Positions 50,388-58,889 of a DNA stretch of 64,000 bases are shown here, in pieces. Position 1 is the first letter of the stretch. Every line of letters begins with the position of its first letter. The stretch covers positions 186,001 through 250,000 of the forward strand of contig JASBVF010000007.1 in NCBI GenBank assembly GCA_030147525.1. The letters are read 5' to 3'. The stretch comes from Bacteroidota bacterium (GTDB taxonomy: Bacteria > Bacteroidota > Bacteroidia > Chitinophagales > Saprospiraceae). The position numbers and the translations under genes were made by a program. The notes beneath the pieces were generated by a model that saw nothing but the letters and a program-made list of their open reading frames with translations, had not been told where the DNA came from and did not search any database.

Positions 50388-51485
50388 ATGAACTCCATGC
50401 TTGCCAAATATGCCAAACTGCTTGTTCACTATTGCGTAGAGCTCAAGGAAGGCGAACGATTGTTTGTATCTACTACGACGTTGGCAGAGCCTCTCGTGCG
50501 GGAAATCTGGCGGGAAGCATTGAAGGTCGGAGCAATTGTGGAAGTCGATTTGTCCTTCCGGGAGAAGGGCAGGATTTTGTACGAGGATGCCAATGAACGG
50601 CAATTGCAGCACGTGCCGCCACTGTATAAACTGGCGATGGAAGAATTCGATGCCTACCTGAACATCATGGCGCCATTTAACCTGCGGGAAGATCAAAACG
50701 TGGACAAGTCGAAAACCAGCATTCGCAGGGAAGCAATGAAGGAGGTGAGCAAAATTTATTTTGAACGCACCGCAACCCGCTCTCTGAAACGAAACCTTTG
50801 CCAGTATCCAACGTTAGCCAATGCACAAGAGGCTGGCATGTCGCTGGAAGAATATGAAAAGTTCGTATTCGACGCCTGCCGCCTGTTTGAGGACGATCCT
50901 GCCGCTGCGTGGCTGGGCGTTCGCAAGTCGCAGCAGCGCATCGTTGACCTGTTGAATAAGCGGGAAAAAGTACGTTATCGGGGCGAAGGCCTCGACATTA
51001 CTTTTTCCACCAAAGGCCGCATCTGGATGAATTCTGACGGCCAAACCAACATGCCGTCAGGCGAAGTTTACACCTCGCCGGTGGAAGACAGCGTAAACGG
51101 CGTCATCCATTTCACCTATCCGGTTGTGTACGCCGGCCATGAAGTAGAAGGCATCACGCTTTGGGTGAAGGACGGAGAAGTAGAAAAGTGGGAAGCCAAA
51201 CGAGGCAAAGACCTGCTGGATAATATTTTTCAATTGCCGGGCGCCCGGAGATTTGGCGAGGCGGCTATTGGAACAAACTACAAAATTGACCGTTTCACGA
51301 AAAATATCCTTTTCGATGAAAAAATCGGAGGAACGGTACACATGGCGATCGGACAATCTTACCTCCAAACGGGCGGTAAAAACCAGTCGTCCATCCATTG
51401 GGATATGATAGCAGATATGAAGGACGGAGGTGAGATTTTCGCTGACGGAGAAAAGATTTACGAAGGCGGAAAATTTCTTTTTTGA
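50388..51485 (+). CDS. M29-family aminopeptidase
   Basis: The 365-aa metalloenzyme matches thermophilic-type M29 aminopeptidases (AmpS/T/II). The metal site is spread across the C-terminal half: GEVYTSPVEDSVNG with Glu, GEAAIGTN with Glu, and HMAIGQSYLQTGG and SSIHWDMIADM with His, Tyr, His and Asp. It removes N-terminal residues from peptides in the cytoplasm. Two ATGs three codons apart (50388, 50397) could start it. No obvious partner adjoins it. Confidence 0.9.
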   Translation: MNSMLAKYAKLLVHYCVELKEGERLFVSTTTLAEPLVREIWREALKVGAIVEVDLSFREKGRILYEDANERQLQHVPPLYKLAMEEFDAYLNIMAPFNLREDQNVDKSKTSIRREAMKEVSKIYFERTATRSLKRNLCQYPTLANAQEAGMSLEEYEKFVFDACRLFEDDPAAAWLGVRKSQQRIVDLLNKREKVRYRGEGLDITFSTKGRIWMNSDGQTNMPSGEVYTSPVEDSVNGVIHFTYPVVYAGHEVEGITLWVKDGEVEKWEAKRGKDLLDNIFQLPGARRFGEAAIGTNYKIDRFTKNILFDEKIGGTVHMAIGQSYLQTGGKNQSSIHWDMIADMKDGGEIFADGEKIYEGGKFLF

Positions 51486-51571
51486 TACGTCAAACGGCAG
51501 GTAATTTCAATGTATTTGCCGGCGTAACGTATAGAAAAATAAAATCTCCCTTGTTTATTATCATTTTTCCT

Positions 51572-51579
51572 TAATTTCG
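51572..51579 (+). promoter_or_regulatory. -7 element upstream of the 51649 gene
   Basis: TAATTTCG followed by CAGCAC fits the extended -7 form seen in this window. Start codon about 70 nt downstream. Confidence 0.4.
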
Positions 51580-51648
51580 CAGCACTTTTGAAAACCAAGT
51601 TTAATATTTTTTGAAAACCTAATTTCCCAAAACAACACTAGTAAAAAC

Positions 51649-52386
51649 GTGGAGAACAACATTGCATTTTTAGAGCTGAAATACGGCAACATTTACGGAG
51701 GATTCCCCAACTTCTTTGCCATCGCTGAGGTATCCCTGCTCGTATTTGAAAAACGATCAAAAAAAATCTTTACTGAAACCTGGATCAACAAGGCCGACGT
51801 AGATTACGTGAGCGTTTACTCAAAAACGAATGAACTAGGTCACACTGTCGGGCGCAACAAAGTTGTCATCAACATGAGAACGGGCCGTACCCGCCCCTTT
51901 CTCGAGGAATTCAAGGTGGACAAACGAGCTTTGCAGTACTCTTTCAAGCAGCTGCGGCCCGTTCACAGTCGGGTGAAAAGGTTCCTGTTGGACGCCCTTC
52001 GCAAATATCAAATACAGACGATCATCACCTTCGATGGCCGCAGAGATATTTTCCTTTGCGAAAGAGCCGGCGTTCGCTTCGGCAGGGCTAACATCATCGA
52101 CCTGCAGAAAGAACTCAACAAGGAAACGGATTACCTCTTCTCGTTGAACAAGCTGTCCGTCATCATCAATTTTGACATGGACGGGTCATACTTGCGCTCC
52201 AATAACCTGGAGTACTGGTTACACCCCATCGCAGCGAAACAGCTTCGACCGAAATCCGCAGCATGGGATGCTGCCCGCCTGCTCATGATTCACAACGAAT
52301 TTTATGAGCACCGTCCGGACTTCCTGGTAAAAGCACAACAATTGCTGAATAAAATTCAGGCATTAAAAGACGTCGAAGAGGAATAG
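51649..52386 (+). CDS. Unknown protein, possibly a degenerate DEDD-type (RNase H-fold) exonuclease
   Basis: The 245-aa protein starts at a GTG. Its layout recalls DEDD exonucleases: a first beta strand with FLELKYG where D-x-E would be, a second region TIITFDGRRDIFLCERAG, and a third HPIAAKQLRPKSAAWDAARL in which HxxxxD-like spacing and an Asp-Ala helix can be aligned loosely. The first Asp is missing (Glu instead), so catalysis is doubtful. No database family is confirmed. It is flanked by the M29 aminopeptidase and a terminator at 52409. No signal peptide. Confidence 0.55.
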   Translation: MENNIAFLELKYGNIYGGFPNFFAIAEVSLLVFEKRSKKIFTETWINKADVDYVSVYSKTNELGHTVGRNKVVINMRTGRTRPFLEEFKVDKRALQYSFKQLRPVHSRVKRFLLDALRKYQIQTIITFDGRRDIFLCERAGVRFGRANIIDLQKELNKETDYLFSLNKLSVIINFDMDGSYLRSNNLEYWLHPIAAKQLRPKSAAWDAARLLMIHNEFYEHRPDFLVKAQQLLNKIQALKDVEEE

Positions 52387-52408
52387 ATATCTCCTTCATT
52401 CTTTTTTT

Positions 52409-52446
52409 GAAAAAGGCAGGATTGCTTCGGCAGCCCTGCCTTTTTC
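52409..52446 (+). terminator. Terminator before the DtxR gene
   Basis: GAAAAAGGCAGG pairs with CCTGCCTTTTTC around a TGC-TTCG-GCA mini-hairpin. Confidence 0.85.
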
Positions 52447-52491
52447 TGTTTGACAGCAACGGAAAGTGCCGACTTTAGCACTGTTGAAAGT

Positions 52492-52513
52492 ATTTTTAGA
52501 TTAGTCTAAAAAT
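52492..52513 (+). promoter_or_regulatory. Palindromic operator of the DtxR-family regulator
   Basis: A perfect 9-bp inverted repeat ATTTTTAGA-TTAG-TCTAAAAAT lies 44 bp before the start of the regulator. Half-sites TTTAGA/TCTAAA resemble boxes bound by DtxR/MntR-type dimers. Autoregulation and control of the following metal transporter are likely. Confidence 0.75.
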
Positions 52514-52556
52514 GAATTAAATTTGCACTAAAGCTTTTTAAATCCCTATCAAATTC

Positions 52557-53225
52557 ATGGATCATCTCTCTCAAACAGAGGAAAATTACCTGAAAGCTAT
52601 TTTCAAAATCTGCGAACAGGAGGAAAAGGCTGCCAGCACAAACGCTATTGCGGGTGAAATCAACACAACCCCTGCCTCCGTTTCTGACATGCTCAAGCGG
52701 CTGGCAGGCAAATCATTGATTCATTATGAAAAACATCGTGGCGTTACACTTTCGGAAAATGGTCTTCAAATAGCTACCATGCTTATCCGTAAACATCGCC
52801 TTTGGGAGGTTTTTCTGGTGAAAACATTGAATTTTTCCTGGGACGAGGTGCATGAAATGGCGGAACAGCTGGAGCACGTTCAATCGCCTGAACTGGTCGA
52901 ACGGCTCGATTCATTTCTGGGCCATCCCCGCTTCGATCCGCATGGCGATCCGATCCCCGACGCAGCTGGAAACTTTGCTTCCAGAAAACAAGTCCAGTTG
53001 TCAACACTGGCGATTGGCGAAAAAGCTGTTGTTGTTGGTGTGCAGGAGCACTCGGCAGTTTTTCTTCAGTATCTCGATAAAATGAACCTTGGGCTGGGTG
53101 CCAGCGTAGGCGTCCAGGAAATCTTTGAGTTTGACGGGTCGCTCAAGGTTACGATCGAAGGCCACCAGGACTTGGTTATTTCCAGCAAGGTTAGCGAAAA
53201 CTTGCTGGTTCAGAAGACAAAGTAA
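52557..53225 (+). CDS. DtxR/MntR-family metal-dependent repressor
   Basis: The 222-aa regulator has an N-terminal winged helix (SQTEENYLKAIFKICEQ ... TPASVSDMLKRLAGKSLI). The dimerisation and metal-binding domain includes RKHRLWEVFL and a HEMAEQLEHVQSPELVERL helix with His/Glu ligands, then LGHPRFDPHGDPIP. A C-terminal FeoA/SH3-like domain is present (residues ~145-220). The ligand set is that of Mn- or Fe-responsive repressors. An upstream palindrome and the downstream transporter suggest it controls metal uptake. Confidence 0.92.
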   Translation: MDHLSQTEENYLKAIFKICEQEEKAASTNAIAGEINTTPASVSDMLKRLAGKSLIHYEKHRGVTLSENGLQIATMLIRKHRLWEVFLVKTLNFSWDEVHEMAEQLEHVQSPELVERLDSFLGHPRFDPHGDPIPDAAGNFASRKQVQLSTLAIGEKAVVVGVQEHSAVFLQYLDKMNLGLGASVGVQEIFEFDGSLKVTIEGHQDLVISSKVSENLLVQKTK

Positions 53226-53282
53226 GCCTGCCAGGCAGATTCAGGAATTGATGTGTCTGCCGGTTTTTATCATATTATTCAC

Positions 53283-54269
53283 ATGAGAAAAATACTTTTC
53301 ACAGCCTTTTTTCTGAGTTGCCTGTTTGGGACTTTTGCCCAAAACCAGCCCAAGCGGGTCATTTCGACAGCCTCTATTTTTGCCGATATGGCAGAAAACA
53401 TTGCAGGTGGTCATTGTGAAATCAAAACCATCGTGCCCATCGGCGGCGACCCGCACACCTACGAACCAACCCCCGGCGACGCCCAACTCGTCGCTTCCGC
53501 TGATTTAATTTTAAAAAACAGCCTCACGTTCGAGGGCTGGCTCAACGGCCTCATCGCCAATGCCAACTCCAAAGCACGGGTCGTCACCATCACCGAAGGC
53601 ATTCAGGCCATCCAGTCCGTTTACAAAAGTTCCAGCGACCCCCATGCCTGGATGGACGCTTCCAACGGGTTGATTTACATTGAAAATATCAAAAATGCAC
53701 TCGTCGAACTCGACCCGGCTAACCGGGAAGTGTATGAATTCAACTACGGTGTTTACCGCAAACAAATCGAGGACCTCGACGCCTACATTTTCGAAGAGAT
53801 CAAAAAAATACCGGAGCAGCGGCGCATCCTCATTACTTCTCACGATGCGTTCCAATATTTCGGGCGTCGGTACGGCCTGCGGCTTGAGTCGGTGATCGGC
53901 ATTTCCACCGAAGCCGAAGCGCAAACCTCGGATATCGTACGCCTGAGCAAAGTGATCCGTGAAAGCGGCGTTCCGGCGGTTTTTATTGAAACAACCGTGA
54001 ACCCGAAACTGCTGGAACAAATCGCACGGGACAACAACGTAAGCATCGGCGGCAAGCTCTTCTCCGACTCTATCGGCGATAAAAATAGTGAGGCGCCTAC
54101 GTATTTAGACATGTTGAAACACAATACCGATGTCATCGTGAAAGCGCTGAGTACGGAGGCTAATGAATCGAAAACAACGGAGGAAAAGGGTGTCAACTGG
54201 CTGCTTTGGGTTGTGATCGGTGCCATGTTAGTTGGCGGATTCGTGCTCATTGGAAAAAAACTAAGTTGA
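53283..54269 (+). CDS. Metal ABC transporter substrate-binding protein with C-terminal membrane anchor
   Basis: The 328-aa protein (ATG 53283) has an ordinary signal peptide ending GTFAQ without a lipobox. Cluster 9 (ZnuA/TroA) metal ligands appear as GGDPHTYEP (His), SDPHAWMD (His), TSHDAFQYF (His) and FSDSIGD (Asp). This HHHD set is found in Zn and Mn/Zn binders. Unusually, the last ~23 residues (WLLWVVIGAMLVGGFVLIG) form a transmembrane helix that would tether it to the inner membrane. It is followed at once by the ATPase gene. Confidence 0.9.
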   Translation: MRKILFTAFFLSCLFGTFAQNQPKRVISTASIFADMAENIAGGHCEIKTIVPIGGDPHTYEPTPGDAQLVASADLILKNSLTFEGWLNGLIANANSKARVVTITEGIQAIQSVYKSSSDPHAWMDASNGLIYIENIKNALVELDPANREVYEFNYGVYRKQIEDLDAYIFEEIKKIPEQRRILITSHDAFQYFGRRYGLRLESVIGISTEAEAQTSDIVRLSKVIRESGVPAVFIETTVNPKLLEQIARDNNVSIGGKLFSDSIGDKNSEAPTYLDMLKHNTDVIVKALSTEANESKTTEEKGVNWLLWVVIGAMLVGGFVLIGKKLS

Positions 54270-54320
54270 CCAGTCCGGCTACTTTCGAACTATAAAACTC
54301 AAAGCCCAAAACCTCGAACT

Positions 54321-55049
54321 ATGAATTCCATTTCCATCAAAGGCCTGTCTGTTTCCTACGATAAAAAAATCGTGCTGACGAATATCTTCCTCGATATTGA
54401 ACCTGGCAATGTGTACGGCATCATCGGGCCAAATGGGGCCGGCAAGTCCACACTTTTCAAGGCCGTTCTCGGGTTGATTGATGTAAATTCGGGAGCAGTG
54501 CTGATCAATGGCGAGCCCATTGAATCGCAGCGTAAAAATATCGTGTACGTGCCGCAAAAAGATGAAGTGGACTGGCAGTTTCCGGCTACGGTGATGGATA
54601 TTGTGAAAATGGGCCGTTACCCGCACAAGAAACTTTTCCAGCGGATGAACCGACAGGACGAGGAAGCGGCCCTCGACGCCCTCCGTCAGATTGGTATCGA
54701 GCATTTGAAAAACCGGCAGATCGGCGAACTTTCCGGTGGACAGCAGCAGCGGGTGTTCCTCGCACGGGCGCTTTGCCAGGGTGCGGGCATTCTCCTGCTC
54801 GATGAGCCATTCGTGGGCGTTGATATTACAACCGAAGAGAAAATCATTTCCATTCTGAAAAATCTTGCTGCCGTGGGAAAGACCCTGCTCGTGGTTCATC
54901 ACGACCTTTCCACAGTTCCCGCCTATTTTGACAAGGTCGTCCTCATCAATCAGCGCCTCATCGCTGCGGGGGATACGGAGACGACGTTTACCGAAGAGAA
55001 TATTTCAAAAGCCTACGGCGGACAGCTGCCGATTTTGCAGCAGGTGTAG
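54321..55049 (+). CDS. Metal ABC transporter ATP-binding protein
   Basis: The 242-aa cassette has Walker A GPNGAGKSTLF, the Q-loop at YVPQKDEVDW, signature LSGGQQQRVFLARAL, Walker B LLLDEPFVGVD and the H-loop VVHHDLS. The DEVDWQFPATVMDIV segment is typical of zinc/manganese (ZnuC/MntB) importers. It lies 51 bp behind the substrate-binding protein. The expected permease does not follow: an intrinsic terminator and a 30-codon gene come next. Confidence 0.93.
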   Translation: MNSISIKGLSVSYDKKIVLTNIFLDIEPGNVYGIIGPNGAGKSTLFKAVLGLIDVNSGAVLINGEPIESQRKNIVYVPQKDEVDWQFPATVMDIVKMGRYPHKKLFQRMNRQDEEAALDALRQIGIEHLKNRQIGELSGGQQQRVFLARALCQGAGILLLDEPFVGVDITTEEKIISILKNLAAVGKTLLVVHHDLSTVPAYFDKVVLINQRLIAAGDTETTFTEENISKAYGGQLPILQQV

Positions 55050-55087
55050 CGAAACGGCGGTTTTTCAAATCAATCTTGATAGCCAAG

Positions 55088-55140
55088 CCCTATCAAAATG
55101 AAATCGAACCCTCTCATTTTGATAGGGTTTTTATTTTTTT
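55088..55140 (+). terminator. Terminator of the metal transporter unit
   Basis: A perfect 13-bp stem (CCCTATCAAAATG / CATTTTGATAGGG) with a 14-nt loop and a T-rich tail closes the regulator-transporter region. Confidence 0.9.
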
Positions 55141-55306
55141 TAATTTAATGAAAAAAAATATTTGTTAGTTAAGTTGTTGATATTCAGTTTTTTAAGAAAA
55201 ATCTAAAAAAAATACTTTTCCGGGGTATGCGATTTGGCATATAGGGAAATGTACACGCAAACGAGCGGTACTTACAACACAACCAAGTAATACAAATTCA
55301 GACACA

Positions 55307-55399
55307 ATGGAAGTTGCACTTTATTTCCTGATGTTGTTTCTGGCCTTTCTCGTTCTGACGATCATGGAAATTTTCAAAGAACAAAAAGCCGGAAACTAA
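55307..55399 (+). CDS. 30-aa single-TM membrane peptide
   Basis: ATG at 55307 to TAA at 55399 encodes MEVALYFLMLFLAFLVLTIM followed by EIFKEQKAGN: one hydrophobic helix with a short charged cytoplasmic tail. It sits 53 bp upstream of the ECF sigma gene on the same strand, with no terminator between, so both may share a message. Below the usual length cut-off of annotation. Its clean TM pattern argues that it is real. Function unknown, conceivably a sigma or kinase modulator. Confidence 0.55.
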   Translation: MEVALYFLMLFLAFLVLTIMEIFKEQKAGN

Positions 55400-55452
55400 A
55401 AGCTCCCCAAGCGAGCCATCTTAAAAACTGATCATCGAAAACTAACAAGATT

Positions 55453-55977
55453 ATGAGTACCATCGAATTTAATAGCCATTTCGACAGCCTTCAGCACAAA
55501 TTGCTGCCCTTTGCTTACAGACTGACCAACAACGTTGAGGACGCCAAGGACCTCATTCAGGAAACCGCTCTGCGGGCCTACAACAATAAAGATAAATTCG
55601 AAGTAGGCACCAATTTCCGGGCCTGGGTAACCACTATCATGCGGAACACGTTCATCAACATTTACCGCAAAAAGAAAAACCGGGCGACCAGCTCTGAACC
55701 TACTGACAGCTACGTTTTCATTAACGAAAAGCATGCAGTGGACAATGCCGCTCACTCAAACATGATGATGATCGAACTGGACGGCATCATGAACAGCCTC
55801 GACTATATTTACCGTCAGCCGTTCCTCATGTTTTACGAAGGCTACAAATACGAAGAGATTGCCGAGAATATGAATCTGCCTATCGGCACTGTCAAAAGCC
55901 GCATCTTCTTCGCCAGGCAGAAGTTGATGGAATCCATCCGGGTTCAATACAATTATGATTCTACGATGTTAAACTGA
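55453..55977 (+). CDS. ECF-type RNA polymerase sigma factor (second copy)
   Basis: The 174-aa protein shares the region 2/4 layout of the factor at 10120. Region 2 has DAKDLIQETALRAYNNKDKF and FRAWVTTIMRNTFIN. Region 4 has YEEIAENMNLPIGTVKSRIF. The two are clear paralogues but diverge between the regions. No anti-sigma gene adjoins it. A sensor histidine kinase follows within 180 bp on the same strand, and a 30-aa membrane peptide precedes it. Confidence 0.92.
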   Translation: MSTIEFNSHFDSLQHKLLPFAYRLTNNVEDAKDLIQETALRAYNNKDKFEVGTNFRAWVTTIMRNTFINIYRKKKNRATSSEPTDSYVFINEKHAVDNAAHSNMMMIELDGIMNSLDYIYRQPFLMFYEGYKYEEIAENMNLPIGTVKSRIFFARQKLMESIRVQYNYDSTMLN

Positions 55978-56154
55978 GTCGTACAGGAATTGAAGGAGCT
56001 GGATAATTGAATTTGTCCGGCTTCTTCAACTTTTATTTCTACCCCTTCCAACCCGTACTGTGAACACTGCTGCGATGTGTGGCGTCCAAAAATGAAAGGA
56101 GATTTGTTAAATTTGAATTTCCTTTTCGGGCCTGCACATCGCAATTTGCATTTT

Positions 56155-58212
56155 ATGAAACTGCCAAACTTGAAAGAGCTACTTTCCACATTTCTTTCCC
56201 GCTTCCGTAATGCTTCCGGACAGCTCGGCAGTTTTTTTTCTGAAACAAAGGAAGCGCTTCGTCCCGGCCTTCAGGAAATGTGGGACCAAAGGAAAAATAT
56301 TCCACCTGCCAGGGAGATACCGTCTGCGATTTTAAAAAACATAAAAAAAGGCGGCCACTCACTTGTCAACCTCAAGCGTTCCGATGTCGTCAGGCGTCTT
56401 GATTCGCTGAAACTCCGGGCTAAAATCCGCATTACGCTAATGGTGCTGTTCGCTGCTATCACGCTGCTGGGCATTCTGAGCGGGTACTACGTCCAGCGTA
56501 CTTCCAATAATGCGATTCTGATGCTGCGGGAAAACTACGTGACCATCAACTACACCAAGGAAATGTCGCAGGCGGTAAACGACATGATCTGGGCCATTAC
56601 CCTTGAAAAAGCATCGCCCGCTTACCGCCGGCAGCAGCTGCGTAAGGCTTCCGATAATTTTGAAACATACCTCAATCTGCAACTTTCCAAAGTATCCGGG
56701 CAAGAGGAATTGTACCTCACCGAGCAGTTAAAACAGGATTACGAGGCCTTCAAACAACAGTTGAAAGAGTTGCAGTTCACCAACGAAGTGCCCACTGATG
56801 TGTACATGAAGCAGCTTAATATTCAGGGAATCATTCAGTCAGTTCACGAAATGAATGACACAATGATTCGTCAGCGCACGGATGATGCCAGCAAACTTGC
56901 CGACAGGGTGACGCTATACATGATCATTATCGGGTTTATTTTTTTCCTGTTCGCAGCATTTGCCATGCTTTACTTTCCTCATTACATTGCCAACCCGATT
57001 CAGAGCCTGACAGAGAGTATCCGGCAAATTGCCCAAAAAAATTACAGCCAGCGCCTCAACATCGATTCCGGCGACGAGTTCGGCGAAATGTCACGGTCGT
57101 TTAACCTCATGGCCCAAAAACTGGAAGAATACGACAACATCAACGTTTCAAAAATCATCAGTGAAAAAAAGCGCACGGAAACCATCGTCAGCCGGATGAA
57201 TGAGGCCATCATCGGTCTCGATGATCGCAAAAATATCCTCTTCGCTAACCCGCCGGCACTGGAGTTGGTGGGGATGCAGGAGGAGGAAATAATCGGATTC
57301 AGTGCTCCCGAACTGGCAAAAAACAATCAGGAACTTCAACATATTCTCAAGGAAGTGTTGAATGACGAAGTGACCGGAAGCCGCACTTTTCCGGCCATGA
57401 GCATCGACAAAGATGCCCGGCGCCAGTATTTCAACAAAGATGTACTCAGGGTAGAGGGGCAGAGCGAAGATGCAGAGATGCCCACCAACGTCGGGTTTAT
57501 CATTATTTTAAAAAACGTGACCGAACTGAAAGAGCAGGACTTGGCCAAAACAAATTTCATGGCCACGCTCTCGCACGAGTTGAAAACGCCGATCGCTGCC
57601 ATCGACATGAGCCTCAACCTGCTGGAGGACAGTCGCATTGGCGATTTGAACGAGGAACAGCATGATCTTGCAGGAACCATTCGACAAAACACCAGCCGCA
57701 TTTTAAAAATGGTCAACGAAATTCTTGACATTTCCCGCATTGAAACCGGAAAGCTTCAGTTGGAGATGGAAGTCGTTGCGCCGGACGAAGTGGTCATCAA
57801 AGCGTTGGATAATGTAAAAACTTTTATCGCTGAAAAGCATGTCGAAGTCATTCAACATCTTGAACCGGGGCTGCCGTCCATCAGCATGGATCTGCATAAA
57901 ACCACGGCGGTATTGGTCAATTTTCTGACCAATGCCGTGCGCTACACTCCTGAGTATGAGTCAGTGGAAATCAGCGTCATTCGACAAAACGGCTCCGTTG
58001 AATTTTCCGTTCAGGACAAGGGGCCCGGTATTTCAGATGAAGAACAACGAAAACTTTTCCAGCCCTATCGCCGGGCTGCCGGCGACAAAACGAAGGGCAC
58101 CGGGCTTGGTTTGGCTATTTCAAAAGAATTCGTAGAGGCGCAGGGCGGCAAGATTTGGGTGGAAAGCAAGGTGGGCAAAGGCAGTAAATTCAGCTTTGCC
58201 CTCCCTGCCTGA
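56155..58212 (+). CDS. Orphan sensor histidine kinase (HAMP-PAS-HisKA-HATPase)
   Basis: From the ATG at 56155 the kinase has 685 aa. A ~75-residue N-terminal cytoplasmic part precedes TM1 (RITLMVLFAAITLLGILSGY). A periplasmic four-helix sensor of ~150 residues follows, then TM2 (LYMIIIGFIFFLFAAFAML). Next come a HAMP domain (NPIQSLTESIRQIAQKNYSQ), a PAS domain (IIGLDDRKNILFANPPALEL), HisKA with the phosphorylated His in SHELKTPIAAID, and HATPase with NFLTNAVRYTP, DKGPGIS and GTGLGLAIS. The order resembles the KinB group. No response regulator gene is adjacent, so its partner lies elsewhere. Confidence 0.95.
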   Translation: MKLPNLKELLSTFLSRFRNASGQLGSFFSETKEALRPGLQEMWDQRKNIPPAREIPSAILKNIKKGGHSLVNLKRSDVVRRLDSLKLRAKIRITLMVLFAAITLLGILSGYYVQRTSNNAILMLRENYVTINYTKEMSQAVNDMIWAITLEKASPAYRRQQLRKASDNFETYLNLQLSKVSGQEELYLTEQLKQDYEAFKQQLKELQFTNEVPTDVYMKQLNIQGIIQSVHEMNDTMIRQRTDDASKLADRVTLYMIIIGFIFFLFAAFAMLYFPHYIANPIQSLTESIRQIAQKNYSQRLNIDSGDEFGEMSRSFNLMAQKLEEYDNINVSKIISEKKRTETIVSRMNEAIIGLDDRKNILFANPPALELVGMQEEEIIGFSAPELAKNNQELQHILKEVLNDEVTGSRTFPAMSIDKDARRQYFNKDVLRVEGQSEDAEMPTNVGFIIILKNVTELKEQDLAKTNFMATLSHELKTPIAAIDMSLNLLEDSRIGDLNEEQHDLAGTIRQNTSRILKMVNEILDISRIETGKLQLEMEVVAPDEVVIKALDNVKTFIAEKHVEVIQHLEPGLPSISMDLHKTTAVLVNFLTNAVRYTPEYESVEISVIRQNGSVEFSVQDKGPGISDEEQRKLFQPYRRAAGDKTKGTGLGLAISKEFVEAQGGKIWVESKVGKGSKFSFALPA

Positions 58213-58214
58213 TT

Positions 58215-58640
58215 TTACGAAACGTCGACCGTGATCCCGCCCAACAACAGCCAAAGCAACAGACCGACGAAGGCGATGATGATTCCGATGATTAGAAAAA
58301 CAATGCCGACCGCCGGAATCACCAGCCCCAGTACGATAAACAACCCGCCGATCAAAAGCACAATCAGCCCGAGCATGGTACCGAGATTGATCCGGTCTCC
58401 GGTTTTGCCTTTTCTTTTCAGGCGGTCCATCTTTTTCTGAAGTTTGTTTTTCATACGGTCAAAGCGCTTTTCCCAGCGCTTGGCCTTGCGCTCCTGTCTG
58501 GATGAAACTTTTGCCGGGGCAGCAGCCTCTGCCAGGGTTTGGTTTTCCTGTGAAATACGTTTGCCGGCTGCGCCGAAAAGGGGAGGGGTGGAGCTGAAAA
58601 GGAGAGCCGTCAGGATTAAAAAAAGCAGATTTTTTTTCAT
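58215..58640 (-). CDS. Membrane protein with signal peptide and basic coiled coil
   Basis: The 141-aa protein starts with a signal peptide (MKKNLLFLILTALLFSSTPP). A strongly basic helical stretch (RQERKAKRWEKRFDRMKNKL) follows, then two tightly spaced hydrophobic helices (MLGLIVLLIGGLFIVLGLVI and IVFLIIGIIIAFVGLLLWLL). It belongs to a style of small Bacteroidota membrane proteins of unknown function. It converges on the kinase gene with 2 bp between stop codons. Confidence 0.7.
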   Translation of the reverse strand: MKKNLLFLILTALLFSSTPPLFGAAGKRISQENQTLAEAAAPAKVSSRQERKAKRWEKRFDRMKNKLQKKMDRLKRKGKTGDRINLGTMLGLIVLLIGGLFIVLGLVIPAVGIVFLIIGIIIAFVGLLLWLLLGGITVDVS

Positions 58641-58770
58641 TGCGAAGGGTTTTAAATTAAAAAGTCAGGTGATTTCAGTCAAAAAACTGATGTCGGGATG
58701 CCTTGCCGCCCCCTATCCGGGTGCCATTTTTCACCGAAATACCACAGTTTTAATTTACATAGGGATTTAT

Positions 58771-58790
58771 TACCTTCGCACCGCTTTTTT
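58771..58790 (+). promoter_or_regulatory. lipB promoter sharing 20 nt with the ino1 promoter
   Basis: TACCTTCG followed by CACCGCTTTTT is a -7 element with its start region. TTACCTTCGCACCGCTTTTT also occurs, base for base, on the minus strand upstream of ino1. Confidence 0.55.
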
Positions 58791-58889
58791 CGGAGGGGCC
58801 GGAATTTGGCGGTTTTTTCGCTAAAAATTGTGCTCTTGCGTCTTTTCGCCGGTTGAAAAACCGACGGCAGGACGAACGGACAAACTGAA

